64,000 nt of DNA. It comes from Sisyra terminalis. Lineage: Eukaryota; Arthropoda; Insecta; Neuroptera; Sisyridae. The notes beneath the pieces are model-generated. The model saw only the letters and a program-made list of their open reading frames with translations, ran no database searches and had not been told where the DNA came from. Both the position numbers and the translations under genes were made by a program. The DNA lies in contig OY292276.1 in NCBI GenBank assembly GCA_958496175.1, positions 20,168,001 to 20,232,000 on the forward strand, in the 5' to 3' direction. Shown one piece after another: positions 37,836-51,154 of this stretch (its first letter is position 1; each line of letters opens with the position of its first letter).

Positions 37836-38226
37836 ATGCTCCTGCTACATCATAACACTACCACCAAAAACACCAAAAAGCTGCTAATGCTGGGTAGTTT
37901 TTGAATTAACCCAACTTTTACACATACGTGTAAATTTAATTACTCACGTATTTTTTCGGGCGTAGCGATGCTTTTACTTCCATACCATTTAGGGATATTA
38001 TTTTTATTTATCAAAAAAAAAAAAAAATGTTTTTTTTCTTTGTCCATAATTTTTAATATACTTTTACTATACCCCCGATTTATAGTATACTTTCTGACAC
38101 AATTTCACATTTACAGAGTTCTCAATAGATATTCTGAAAAAACATCAGCAATATATGATTTCATATAAAAAATACCTTGGCTTTCTCGACAGATTTTTAA
38201 ACTATAGGTTGCATTTTTCCAAATCT

Positions 38227-38587
38227 TTACTTTCTTTACATTTGGAGTAATTTAATTTACAACAACTTCATATCAATAAATTCCCTTTTTTTTAAAATTA
38301 GGTTTCACGATTTTTGTCTAAAATTTTGAGATAAAAAGCTTTAAGCGATTGCTTCTATGCTAAATTTTTTTGATTGTCTTCTATACAAAAATCCATTTTT
38401 AAAAAACAGTATTACTTTCTTTACATTTGGAGTAATTTAATTTACAACTTTAAATCAATAAATTCCCTTTTTTTAAAATTAGGTTTCATGATTTTTGTCT
38501 AAAATTTTGAGATAAAAAGCTTTAAGCGATTGCTTCTATGCTAAATTTTTTTGATTGTCTTCTATACAAAAATCCATTTTTAAAAAC
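38227..38587 (+). repeat. Tandem duplication, two copies of about 175-180 bp
   Basis: The segment starting TACTTTCTTTACATTTGGAG at 38227 is repeated from 38413. The copies are almost identical (small indels near ACAACAACTTCATATC versus ACAACTTTAAATC, and one C/T change), indicating a recent duplication. There is no coding frame. Confidence 0.88.
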
Positions 38588-41500
38588 AAAAATTATAGTT
38601 TCTTAAGGTAAAGTTCTCTAATGCATTTGAACTTGGCATCAACCTACAGTCCCTGATCAAATTATTCGATGCACTTAAGATTTTTTCCAATTTTATATAT
38701 TCTAGTAAATTATATTTGATACTATTTACTTTTTACATTATTAAAAGTAGTCAAGATTTTTAAGAAATATAATTTCTAAATAATGGTATAGCCTTGATTA
38801 TTACCCACAATTACCCAACTCTAAAGTAATAGCCCTGATTTGAACCCCACTAAAAATGTATGGGATTTGATGGGGAGAAAAGTGATGAAATAGATGATTA
38901 CATCAAAAAAATAACCCTTAGAAAAAATATTCCTAAATAGAATCACCATCCACAAATGCAGTGGACATTATTGTTTGTACATATACAGCACGCTGCGAAT
39001 GATTGAAGCTTTAACAGCAGTAAAAGGGCTTTCAATTAAATATTAAACAATTCAGTTCGCCATAGTTAAAAAGATATTTAAAATTATAATTAAATTTATT
39101 TTTCAGTTATTATGATCAAAATAAAATAGCTATTACTTCATATTTTGTACAAATTCTATAGTGCCGTCTATTGTCGACTGTAAGAAAACTTGCCTTAAAA
39201 ATATTTCCTACACTTTAAAAGCAAACTTCTAAACGCTTTCTTGAAATTTTCGAATTTTTAATACCAAATAGAAGTTAGAGTTAAAAAGTTATTCTTTTAA
39301 AATAATTGCAATTATTTTAATAAGTAAATGCACATAATAAATTGTAATCATTCCGAAACAATATTCGAAAACTAGCTGTTAAAAATTCTACAGGAATGGA
39401 TGGGAATTTTAATTGAGATTGTATTTTTAATTTCAGAGAAAGAATTTCCAGTGAGTGATACTTTCGACGTTGATTTTCTTTTCTTTTTTTAGAACCAAAA
39501 CCCCCTTTTGAAGAACCGTCGAAGTATCTTCAAGTTTCTGTTATTTAATGATTTGACTGTCGTTTTATATTTATTTTACATTCAATCAATGATGGAATTA
39601 TATACATTTTGTATTGCTTTCGATTTATATGGTTTTCTAAGGCAATCAACTTCTGTGAAAATTGGGAGATAGGTGTAGTAAAATTACAACTGTCCTTGTC
39701 TAATCTTAATCCTTATTAAATTAATAAATTAATAAGATAACTTATTGGAATTATATTTATTGATGACACAGTTTTCTTTTCGTTCCTTACCCCTGAATTC
39801 GTATTAACAACTTTCTATTATATATTTTTAGCCCAAAAATTTTGACAAAATTTATTATTTCATGGTAACTGGCATATATTATTTAGATCATTTCTTTTCA
39901 CTGTCTTGATTTGCCAAACCATTAAATATATTAAAACAAGGAAAAAAACAAATTAAAAGAAAACATAATGAATTTTCGTTTATAAACTAAAATAAGATTT
40001 ATTGTTTTAGCAAAAATCCAACATATCCATTTTCTACTATATTTTACTATTTTATTGGTTTAACAATATGAAATTTCGGTTAAGTAAAAACACTTTTCTT
40101 TTTTCATTTCTGGTGATTGTTGGGGTGAGGGAAAAATACAGTGTCTATTAGAAATTATTTTTGGTATAATTTTTATTAATGTTCAAAAATTTTTTTTTGG
40201 AAATTAATTAAAACATAACTCTTTTTATTTAGAAGTACCTTTACATTACTCTTAATACAAAATAGCGAGCTTAATTAATGTTTTGGTACATACTTCCAAG
40301 GATAACATTAAAGTTTCAGTCATTTTGAACTGCAGATATTTAGTTTAACTTATTGAACTAATATTAGAGCCAATTGCTAAAGAATAGACATATTTATTAT
40401 GTCTAAAAGTAATTATAATTTATAAACCTTAATTTGGGAGTCATCCATTCATATTATATAATTGGTAATTGTAACAAGTTTTACCTTTACTACAAATATT
40501 TCTATTAAAGATGTTTTATAATTCCTATGATACATTTGAGCAAATGAAAACTCAAATTAAACAGGAAATGTTGAAAAATTTACTGACAATAATAACAGTG
40601 ATTTCATTAAAAGTGAAGATATGAAAGTTATTTAAAAAATTCCTTACAAAATTCCCAAGTATTATTCATATTGCAAAGATAGTAGTTTAGATAATATTTA
40701 ACATCGAATAAGTTAAAGTGTTAAACAATTTCAATTATTATAAAAATGTGAAAAAATTCAAAAATTTAAATTAAATTAATATGATGCTTTTTAGCAAGAG
40801 TATTTTAGTAATGTAGGTTCATCCTTTTAAACGTCATAAAATTCATTGCAATTCAAAGCATGCATGCCTCTGAGGTGCTTACATTAAATGGTACTTATCA
40901 TATAGAGAAATTAGATTTAGGAATTCAAAGAAAAAATTCTGAAATTTTTAAAATGTTTTTAAAGTCATTTCTTTTGTAAATATATTTGTGACATTTTTTT
41001 TAAATAATTTCAATCCATCCTTGCTTACAAAACTTAAATTATATAATAGATTATCCTTACGAAACATAAAATCAAATATTAATTAAAAAATAATACTTTG
41101 AATACAAAGGAAAGTCCAGAGCGAGAGTCTTATATGATATATCTCTCAAAAATCTACAAAAGCGTAAAGCTTTAAAGTTCCATCAAATCTACAAGAAGAA
41201 ATTAAATACATTTTAAATATAATGATTTCAAAAAAATGCTATTCTCTAAATGCTATTTTTTCACAGGAAATGCTCTATGGTTTGTTCAGAACTCACAAAT
41301 TCACAGGGAATTGAGCATATATCAGAGAACACGTAAAGATCTTGGTTCCAAGATTCTTCGAGAAAACTTCTCTCTATCCCACTACAGCTAAATTAAACCT
41401 GGGGTAGTGTAGGACACAAAAGCGATTGAAAAGACGGCTACCACAAGAAATAGTTTAAGTAGTTATATACTTTAAATAAAAACATGCATACATAACTAAA

Positions 41501-44500
41501 TAAAAACGCTCGAGGGAAATATTGAACCTCCAGCTTTAGTTAAATGCCAATTTTCGCCAATACTACCATGTATAACGCCATAAAGGCGGCTAAGCTGGAA
41601 TAGAATACAGAAAAAAAAGTTCTATGTATTACAGTATGGAAGTATTTTGATTTGTTATCAAATGAGATGCAATGTTTGTCAACGCCAAGGTATAATATAT
41701 AGTCAAATTAACATTATGAGACATTACTGATGCATTAATTTTGTTTTTTAAATTTTAAATCAGTAGTAGTAATAAGTAGTAAATGTAAGTAATACCCTAT
41801 TAACTAACCAGACCTACGTACAGATGTGCTGAATGCTGATACATGCCTGTAGGACATTTGAATGTATAATTTAATGTATTGTCATATGTAATTTTCCTGG
41901 TTATGATAAATACGTAATAAACACATAATAAAAACATAAAGTTAGAGAAGTAAGTAGTGAAATAAAAGACTCTTAACTCTAACTATAGATAAACTTATTA
42001 TTTTATCTATTATTCTGTTACAAGAATTGACTAAATCACTAACAATAATGTTCCAACTATTGATACTTTTTTAGTCATTAAACTATAAAATCTAAAGCTA
42101 CAATATTATATTTTTATTCCAAATTCCCCAAGTTAAGTCCATGAACCCATGGACTTAACTAAATGATACAGATGTTGACCAAATTGTCTTTTCAATTCTA
42201 CAAACAAACAATATTGGCTAAGTCACATAAGTTGTGCCACTTCATTACTCGTAAAAAAACATTGTAATATCATATGTGTAAATATTTTTGCGTGCAATTA
42301 AGTTTTAATTTAAATGCATATTATTTTTCTATGCAAATCATTTACGTAAAAATAATTATTTTTTGATTATTTTGACATGTCTGTATTTTTATTTAGTTTT
42401 CAATAACATTATCGATTAATTCAATGAAAGAAATATTTTGAAAGTTTTATGTATATGAAAATTGGAAAATGGTTTAACCAAAATTGACTTTCTTTAATTT
42501 TTGCGTTGGTTCATTTCTTCGAAATAGATAGAAGAAGTAGGTAATTTAAAAAAAATGAAAAATATTTATAACTTTGTAACTGAATATTTACAAATAATAA
42601 CCTTTAGGGAAGTGAAACGATCCTTTAAATGTAAATAAATCAAAATTTACAAAAATAGCAGAATGATTTTATTGATAAATAACTGAAATTCCTGAAGATT
42701 ACAAAAAGGAGGATATTATTGAGACTTAAATAAATAATAATATGAACATTACATTACTTAAATAATATAAAAATAAATACAAATCAAAAACTAAATAAAC
42801 ACTTATATACACAATATATCGTTTATTCCTCTGTTACTGAATATTATGAATAGAATTCAAAGCATGAAAAAAAAGCTTAACTATATTTTTCTTAGAAAGA
42901 GGTCTTTGATTTACATTAAGATTTTAGGGGTAATAACCTGAAAAATGAAACGAAACGCTTCCAGATTGAAAAACTTTTATATATAGATGTTTTTCTCTCA
43001 ACTAAATCCAACCTGAATCCTATTTTGATGTTCTAAAATATAATTTGAATATTTCATTCCAAAATCAGTTTACATTCTTTTAACCTTTAGCTTAGTTTCT
43101 AAATAAAAAGCTCAACTAAACTAAAATTACAGTGTACCATATAAATAACCATAAAAGGGCATTCAAATGTTTCTAATATTTGAAAGCTAAATATTTTTCA
43201 CGTGAGCAAGATTTATATAAACAAAATTTTCATCACAACGAATATTTTTAAATGCATTACTCATCAATACTACCTACATCGAAAAAGCTTTGAAAGATAA
43301 AGGTATAAGTGTAATAATTAAATAATTTTTTTTTTCTTTTGGTTGATAAAATATGAGTTCTATATTAATGTGTACAAAGCTTGTTGAATATAATATTATT
43401 AAATGGTCTAATAATAGCGATAATGAAGGAAGTATATTCAACATATTTCAGCAAACCACCTTAAATCATATTTTAATTAGGAATCTCCTAATTTTGTATC
43501 GAGTAAAGAAAATGTTAAAAATAAAAAAAAAACATTTTAGAATTAATATGCGAGAAAATATGCTTTATGTTAGATATTTGAAGAGATATTATATTCCTTA
43601 AGAAAAGTCTTTTTTATTATTATGGTGTATTAACATTTTGTAATTAATTTTTTTTTTTTATGAAAAGTTTTACTCTTATTTTTTCTTGGGATGAATTTGA
43701 ATGAAAAAGAGCTTAATTGAGTTAAACAATAATTCAATTTTTGAAAATCTATGGTGAAATTCGAATACCATGATTTTTAAGTATACTGATTTTTCAACTA
43801 TAATAAAAAATTGATATGAATATTTGATTTAAAGGTTCTCGATTATGAGGAAGTAAATCCTTCAACCTTTTCCACATTTTTATAATCGACTTTTATAAAA
43901 TGTTTCTATCTAGGTATCTTTGATATAAATAGTGTTTCAAAATTATTTGAAAATAATAAAACCAAGCCGCAATCTTTTGGAGCTAATGTGCATCTGCACG
44001 TCAAGTTATGATAAAGACTGAGATTGTTGTTTATAATAAAAGCTGATGAAGTGATTAGTGAAGTATTTGTGCAATCTTCATAAAAGGTATATGCGTAATG
44101 TTGTAAAGCACGAATCTATTTAGAAATCTCAAGGTGGTGTAAAGATGCGATGCCGAATCCACGTGGGACGGAACGCCTTTTTTCTTTTCGGCGTCGAAGC
44201 TTTCTCCGACGCGCCGTATTTGAACGTCAATGCATTCTGCCAACCGCTCTTGTCGATTTATCGTGTACACATAAAACGTAAAACTTAGGCACGCAGTCAA
44301 AATTCTTTCAAATTACACGAACCATAGAAGGAATCATAGCTAAAGATTTTCCCAAAAAAAATAATCATTTACTCAATCCCTTCATAAGCCTTTTCACATA
44401 CTGTTTTTTTTTGGTCGGGAAAACTATAACTTTCGTTTAGTTGTTTTAAAACATTTTTTTTTAAATATTTAATTTCCCATTTCCTCCTCTAATACTTTAT

Positions 44501-46075
44501 TCTTGATAAATTTTCAAAAGTGCTTTTGGTTTGTTGCAGTTTTGTGTAAAAAGTATTTATGTGAAATTCAAAAAGCAGTGATTTGTTTCGTTCATGATAT
44601 AGTTATAATCATAAAACTAATGAAAATCGTGATACATTGATAAATTTTAATTGCTCAATTTTACCGATTAAATGATTGTATGTCACATTGGATGAAAATA
44701 GAATGGGCCTCTTGTAGTCTTAAAGATTTATCTTTATGACGTATTTATAGGGAGAATCTATAAACATTCGATTTATTTTCATATTTTTATCGTTTACAAG
44801 TCATCAGGGAAAATCACTTTTTATCGGATGTTTATAAATCAATCTAATATTTGTTGATAAAAATAAAAATAGCATTTGTAATCCAAATCCGTTTTATTGA
44901 GTAAAACTTTCTGAAGTACAGTCAGAGGTACATTTCCTTATTTATTTTTAGAACATATCCCATACTTCAAGTTACTAAAATTAAAAAAAACTAATCTGTG
45001 AATATTTTTATTTTCTTTAACTTGTTCTGTCTACAATGCTAGTTCCTTTTTTTAAAAAAAAAAGAAAAACCATTTTTTAAAAAATATATTGTTTAGTTAT
45101 ATAATTAATAAGATAATAATTTTATTTTTGAATCTTCATAACTAATAAGCATCCATAGAATGATTAAAGTTTTTCAAATATAAAATACCTATGATTGTTA
45201 AAATTTTATAAAATACTAACAAATGTACGTTGTACAATGTACTCGTATGTAAATAGCTATTTCTTCAGTAATTGGATTGCAATACAATATTTCGTTATAT
45301 TTACCCATATGCATAATTTTCAATTTGATTCATTATGGTCCTTGAAGATTTTTCCTTAAGAATAAAATAGTGAATCATTATTAAATTTCAGTGAAAAATA
45401 CAGATAAGACCTACATACCGAAGTTATCGTACATAATATACTACAGCGCAAAACAGTGGTAGCCATACTTTTTACAGCAAACAAAGCCGTAGGTATGTAC
45501 GGTATTGTCCATTGATAACCCAGTGAATCATTGTAAATGATTGCGCCCCTAATATAGGCTTTTTCAAAAAATATTTTATTTTTGACAATTGATATTTTCC
45601 ATTGACATTAGGCTGTATTTTCTTGAAAAAAATCCAAATTTTTTGGTAATCAATAAAAAAACCAATCTATAAAGCCCAATATCTAACTTTTTAGGGCTTT
45701 TGGGACCACAATTAAGGAGTTATTGCGAGTTGCGAAACGCCAGGACAAAAAAATCTATTTAAACTTTAGCATCAAGAGTCCAAGGAACTTAGCTGACAAT
45801 AGTGAAAGCCAATGATTCTAGCACCTGAGTTCTAGTATTTAGTACAAAAATTTTCGCAAAAATGAATTATGAAGATAATTTAATTATAGGTATATTATTT
45901 AGCACATCTATCTTCATTGCATGTCGGGAATTGAAATTACATAGAAAGGAAGTTATAAAGGTGTATGAAATCTTTTTTTCCGTTAGGTAGATAATTATAA
46001 TTTAAAATTCTTCTTAACTTTTCAAGATGCTGGTTTGTCATTAGGTTGCTGTATTTTCAATATTTTATTTTCTTC

Positions 46076-46244
46076 TAATTGTTATTTATCGTCAATTTAT
46101 AACTACAATGGTTTTTAGCGATTCTAGGGTTAACAAAAATCCGCAAATTGAGAAATATCGAAAATTTCCTTGTTACGAAATTCGTACCCAACACCTACCA
46201 GTTTTGGAGTGGTTACCTTGACCACTTGGCCACCAATAGGCTTC
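46076..46244 (-). repeat. tRNA-derived SINE, second copy
   Basis: On the - strand it begins AAGCCTATTGGTGGCCAAGT; the A-box-like TGGCCAAGTGG is at 46222-46232 and a decayed B-box at 46175-46188. It then follows the same body as the copy at 58133. The two copies differ at scattered bases, as expected for old insertions. Confidence 0.78.
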
Positions 46245-47971
46245 CTTATCAAAAAAAGCATTTACAGGCTGTTTAAATGTTCAAAAACCCATTAGAAACC
46301 ATTAGAATTTGTATAAAGCTATTAAAGGCATTCTAAATATAATGAATTCAAAATGCCTCTAAATGCCTTTTTAACAGGGTTCTTTTCAATTTATTGTTGA
46401 TGCTTAACTTGTCATTTGTGAAAATTACCGATTTGTTATAGACTTTTGAAGATCCTGATATTTTAGTAGCTTTTAAATTCTTAATTTTCTTGCTACTGTT
46501 TAAGGAAATTGTAAAACTATTAATATTCAAACCCAAATATTACGAACACTAATAAATTATTTTCTATGACCTCAATTTATTTGTGTTCCCGATTTAGGTA
46601 AACTGAAGACATACCAATATTTCTCATTATAACAATTAAGTAAACCTGCCTCTAAAAAGCCGCATGCAACTCACGAGCCACGTTTAGTTTAAAAGTTCAA
46701 TTCAGCGATTATTCACTATTCTATTTTTGTATGCTTTCATTGCAGGAGAATACTAACTTTATTCATTATTTTATTAACAATTATTAAGTTTTTTTTGTTG
46801 GATAAATTTTAATCTCAGTTGCTTTCCTATTTTATGAATAGTGTTTTTATTAAATAAATAAAGATATTGTGTACATAAAGAATCCCAGACAAAATAAGTT
46901 AAAGACTTTTTATTTCTTAGTTATATAATTTATAAAAATAGTTCTAAAATGTTGGCATAAAGATTGAAGAAATAAAATAAATATCAAAATAATTTAATAC
47001 AAAAGAAAAAAATATTTTGAGTATTTCCACCCATTTCGATTTTTTCTTCACTTCAATATTAGGTCGTTTAAGTTGTTTTTTTGTTTTTTTGATATGTCAA
47101 CAATTTACAAATAGATGCGGATGAATTTTGGAAAAATGCATTTTAAATATTTTCCTATGCTATTTATTTTGTATTATTTATAAATAATCTACAAAGTTAT
47201 TTTCAAACTGAAGTTATTGACTTTTCAAAGGTTTTTGTTCCAAACTCTCTATTTTATAAAAATAAATAGAATTAGAAACGATGGCATTTTTTTAATTCAA
47301 ACCATTTTTTATTGTCTGGTTAGAGTTTTAGAGAAGTAATAATTAGTAATATTTGTTATATTTTTTTTTGTCTCTTCTATTATAAAATAGTTATTTCAGG
47401 GTCAAGGGATAATGTATTATAGAGGTGAAGGTTCTAACTTATGTTGTTCATTGTTCACTTTAACAAGCAAGGAAATTCAGTGTTCAGTAATATTGGTATA
47501 GTCTGCTTTATGTCGTCAAATTAAAAAAAAAACGAGCACAAAATTACCTACTGACATGCTTTTGCAAACTTTTATAAGGCTTCCCTTTTCAATAAATGTC
47601 TGTTATTCAGATTCAATTATACATATGTACATAGATATATCTATATACTGAGTACAACATATAGTACATAGTACTAGAGAGAAATATGTGAGTGCTTAAC
47701 GTGCTTAAGTTATTCCGTAAACACTAATATCATATAATCCTTTATTAAATAAGCACGTGACTTTTTTCCTGACTGGGATTGATTTTTTTTCAATGAAATA
47801 ATTCGTTTAGTTTCAAGAGTTTTCTTTCTAATTATTTAAACAGTTTTAACGTTCAAGTAAAAGAATGATAAAGAAATGTAGATATATGTATTTTAAGGAT
47901 GTAAAATTTGAAAGGAAAAAGAGAATAAAGTTTTTGTTGACTTTTATTTGTATTATTTTGTTGAATTTCAG

Positions 47972-48076
47972 GAATTAAAAAAAAATGCTCGAGCTTCCAA
48001 GGGCTATCGACAGCGACACGATTCTGTTACCATAAAAAGCCATAACGTTGCACATACGGCATATGTTCATTACTAA
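47972..48076 (+). CDS. Possible orphan terminal coding exon
   Basis: A strong acceptor (TTTTGTTGAATTTCAG) is followed by an open frame of 34 codons beginning ELKKNARASKGYRQRHDSVT and ending AHTAYVHY before TAA, with AATAAA just after the stop. It looks like the basic C-terminal end of a protein, but no upstream exon was found. A second acceptor at 48145 opens a short frame RHVKCENCDKRPI with a stop. Not recognised; may be chance. Confidence 0.3.
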   Translation, partial: ELKKNARASKGYRQRHDSVTIKSHNVAHTAYVHY

Positions 48077-48189
48077 AAATAAAACTAAACCATTGAGTGA
48101 AAACTAAACGAACTGTTATTATAACATGTGTCTATTCCATTTTAGCGGCATGTGAAGTGTGAGAACTGCGACAAACGACCAATCTAAAA

Positions 48190-51154
48190 ATAAAATTTAA
48201 AAACCAACATAAAGAAGAATAACCAATGGTAACGAATGATGGTTTAGAATCAGACTAACAATAAGTTGATTTGTCTTCTCACATAATATAACAGCAAAAG
48301 TACCTTACTATTCGTAGTATTCATATATTAAAAATTTGTAAATTAAGTTCAAAGTCAATTTAATTATTGATAGATTTTAAACGAATTTTTCACCTATTTA
48401 AACTATTTCTTTTCTGTTATATGAAATAATATCTTCTCAATGAACAGATTTTATATCTATGAATGAGTAATAATTGCTGAGGTTTTAGCTACACTAAAAA
48501 GCTGTAATAAAATGTTCATACGGATCATAAATGTTTTAATACAAAGCACTATGTCGTGTATATACATTAAAAACTGTGTATAGTGACCAACTCTAATTCC
48601 GGTACAGATTAGTCACCTTCATCAATTCGCCTTATAAAAGATTATGACATGAAAAGAATTGAATAAAAACAAAATAATATTACTTCGACTGTAGGTTTTT
48701 AAAATTTTTTGTATTAAGTCTTACAAAAACTCCTTTTGTAATAGTTTAAAATCTATTGGACGCAATAAAGCAATAATTAAGACACTGTTATTTTAAATTG
48801 CATAAATAAATTAAACCACCGGTAATGGTTTTAAACAGCTACATAATTAATGAATTATCTTCTACTCACAAATATCGAAATTTTCATCTTATGTGTTATA
48901 AAAACAAGATATATCTTCCTAATTTTATAAGAAACTTGAAACAATCCAATAACTTATGTGATATATCGTCGGTATTTATTAAAAATTGGTCAAATCAATT
49001 ATAAATATATGTTGGATTATTCGGTCCCAAGATAAGAGGTCAGAGGTCTATAGAATTAATTTTTTGATTAAAATCTGCTGAAGACATTGGATCACTTAAT
49101 TTTTTCTAATAATATTCAGTTTGAACAAAAATTGGCTTGGTAAACTTCAATTGAATCGTAATAATACCTTTAAAGATTTTAAACGAATTGTTTAACTTTA
49201 AAAACAAACACTAGGAATAAAAAAATATAGCAGCAAATGAAATCCACAGTCGTTTCTTATAAAAACTAAGGGAATAAAACTAATAAACCCAATAGTAAAG
49301 AGTCACCAGAATAACAAAAATGTGACGAATAAAAATGTTTCACCGTAAGGGTATATTAATCAATCATTAACTTTACACATATTTTAATCATTAAAAATTG
49401 TTTTATATTAAATTATATCAAAGTTAAAAAAATACTATTTTAAGAAAATAAATTTCACAATTTTGAAGCATAGGCAATAACACACCGTATCTGTTGTTTT
49501 AGTACTCTATAAAACATTTATTATTGGCGTATTTATAATTTGAAATAACTTGTACTTTGTTTCTTATACGCTTGTATTACTTTTGCTTGATATTTGTAGT
49601 ATTATTCAAATCTACTTAGGTAATTAATTCTTGTAGTTCGTCATCGCCATTTAATTAGATATTTTGACAAAATCTATTTCTTCATTTACCTTATTGAAAA
49701 TATGAAAATTGTTGAGTACCAAGTTACATGCCCCATTGAATTATACCCCCATTGATTATACCATTACATGCCCCAATGATGCCAAAAGTGCTTAAGTTCC
49801 AGAAGTAGTTAACACTACCTGACTTCGTTCTTCTTACAGTTTAAATTTGTGTTCTAGATTTTTTATTATTCGTGTATATGAATGACTATATAAAATAAAA
49901 ATTTGAATAGTTGTTATCCTATTATTTCTAAAAAAAAATACTTGCCTGTAGTGCAATAAAAATATTCAATTAAAAAAAAAATTAAATACAAATTATAGAT
50001 AAATATCGCTACAGCGACTTTTTCATGAAGACAGGATCCTAAACTATTATTTACTTACTCAAATGATTCTTAATATTCAGAATAATTTAGATTGAAACAA
50101 TAAAAATTTTTTGTTCATAAAACTCTTTTTTAGAATATCTAACTAATTTATTTTTTTCATGAAAATTCGTCAATTTTGTTTCTTCTTTAAGGAAGTGGAT
50201 TTCTCTATATTTTGTAAAAGGTATTATATCCAAATAAGTTAATACTCAGCTTTACACCGTGTTTTTATCAAATTAAGGAATATAGATTACTTAAATACTA
50301 TATATAAAAAGTAGTAAGCCAACGATGTCCGTAAATATGATATTTTTGAAATGTAATCCTTTAAAAAAACACTGTTTAATTTAATGTGAAATTAAAAAAT
50401 CTAATATAAAGAAGCAAAAGCTAGAAACTTTTAATGTAGCGACCGGATGATTTAAAGAATTTTTATAATTTATATTTTTTTTTATTACTTTATCAGACTT
50501 TCTCTTACGTTCTAATTATTATAATCACGGTCTTGGTCTTATTAAGGATATTTTATATATCATAAACATAAATATCTCATTTTTAAAACACCAAATTTCC
50601 CTAAACATTTTTTAATTGTTCTTAAATATAATAATATAACTAAAATTTCTTATTTTTAAATATTTTTATAGAATTTCCCATAAACTAATGTTATCATTAT
50701 TTAGGTAGATTTTTATTCAATTTTATAATAAAATTGTAAAATTGATGGTACAAATAAAAAAAAACTAGGTCGTTTATTTAAAATTTAGGAAAAAAATAAG
50801 TTATCAGGATAAGTATTGTTCCAATATAAACAAGATAAACAATATAATCCTTGAACAATTTGAATTTCCGTTCTTCAATATATAACGCTTGCGCGTTATT
50901 TGTAAATCTCAGCGACGGGCGTTCTGTTGTGTTTTCCTTCTTTATTATATGAGTTCAATATCTTGTATCGTTGTTTTGAACTGAGCTATGATCAAAAAGT
51001 TTTTTTTTTGAAATTGAGTCAATGGAACGCATCTGTACGTTTAAATACCGCATAAAAAATGTAAACAAGTGGTTGACAACTACAAAACTTGTCATTTTAA
51101 GCAATTAAAGTTATAAAATGATATAATTTCGAATCCAGTTGTATTTTATTCAAA
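48190..51154. other. Intergenic, includes likely promoter of the Brambleberry-like gene
   Basis: No gene seen. A small G+C-rich patch at about 50885-50935 (GCTTGCGCGTTAT ... CAGCGACGGGCGTTC), about 240 bp before the ATG at 51155, is the best promoter candidate. Confidence 0.4.

Larger units (their letters stand above)
37850..47971. other. Gene-poor interval
   Basis: A+T-rich with the 38.2 kb duplication and the SINE at 46.1 kb. A compact G+C-rich patch at about 44150-44270 contains nested inverted repeats (ACGCC/GGCGT and CGGCG/CGCCG) and an 81-codon - strand frame that I do not recognise. No supported gene. Confidence 0.5.

Noticed and set aside
41212..41275. Similarity of TAAATATAATGA-TTCAAAA... 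to 46328-46384
   Set aside because: Partial and A+T-rich; it may be a dispersed repeat, but the match is too short and gapped to claim.
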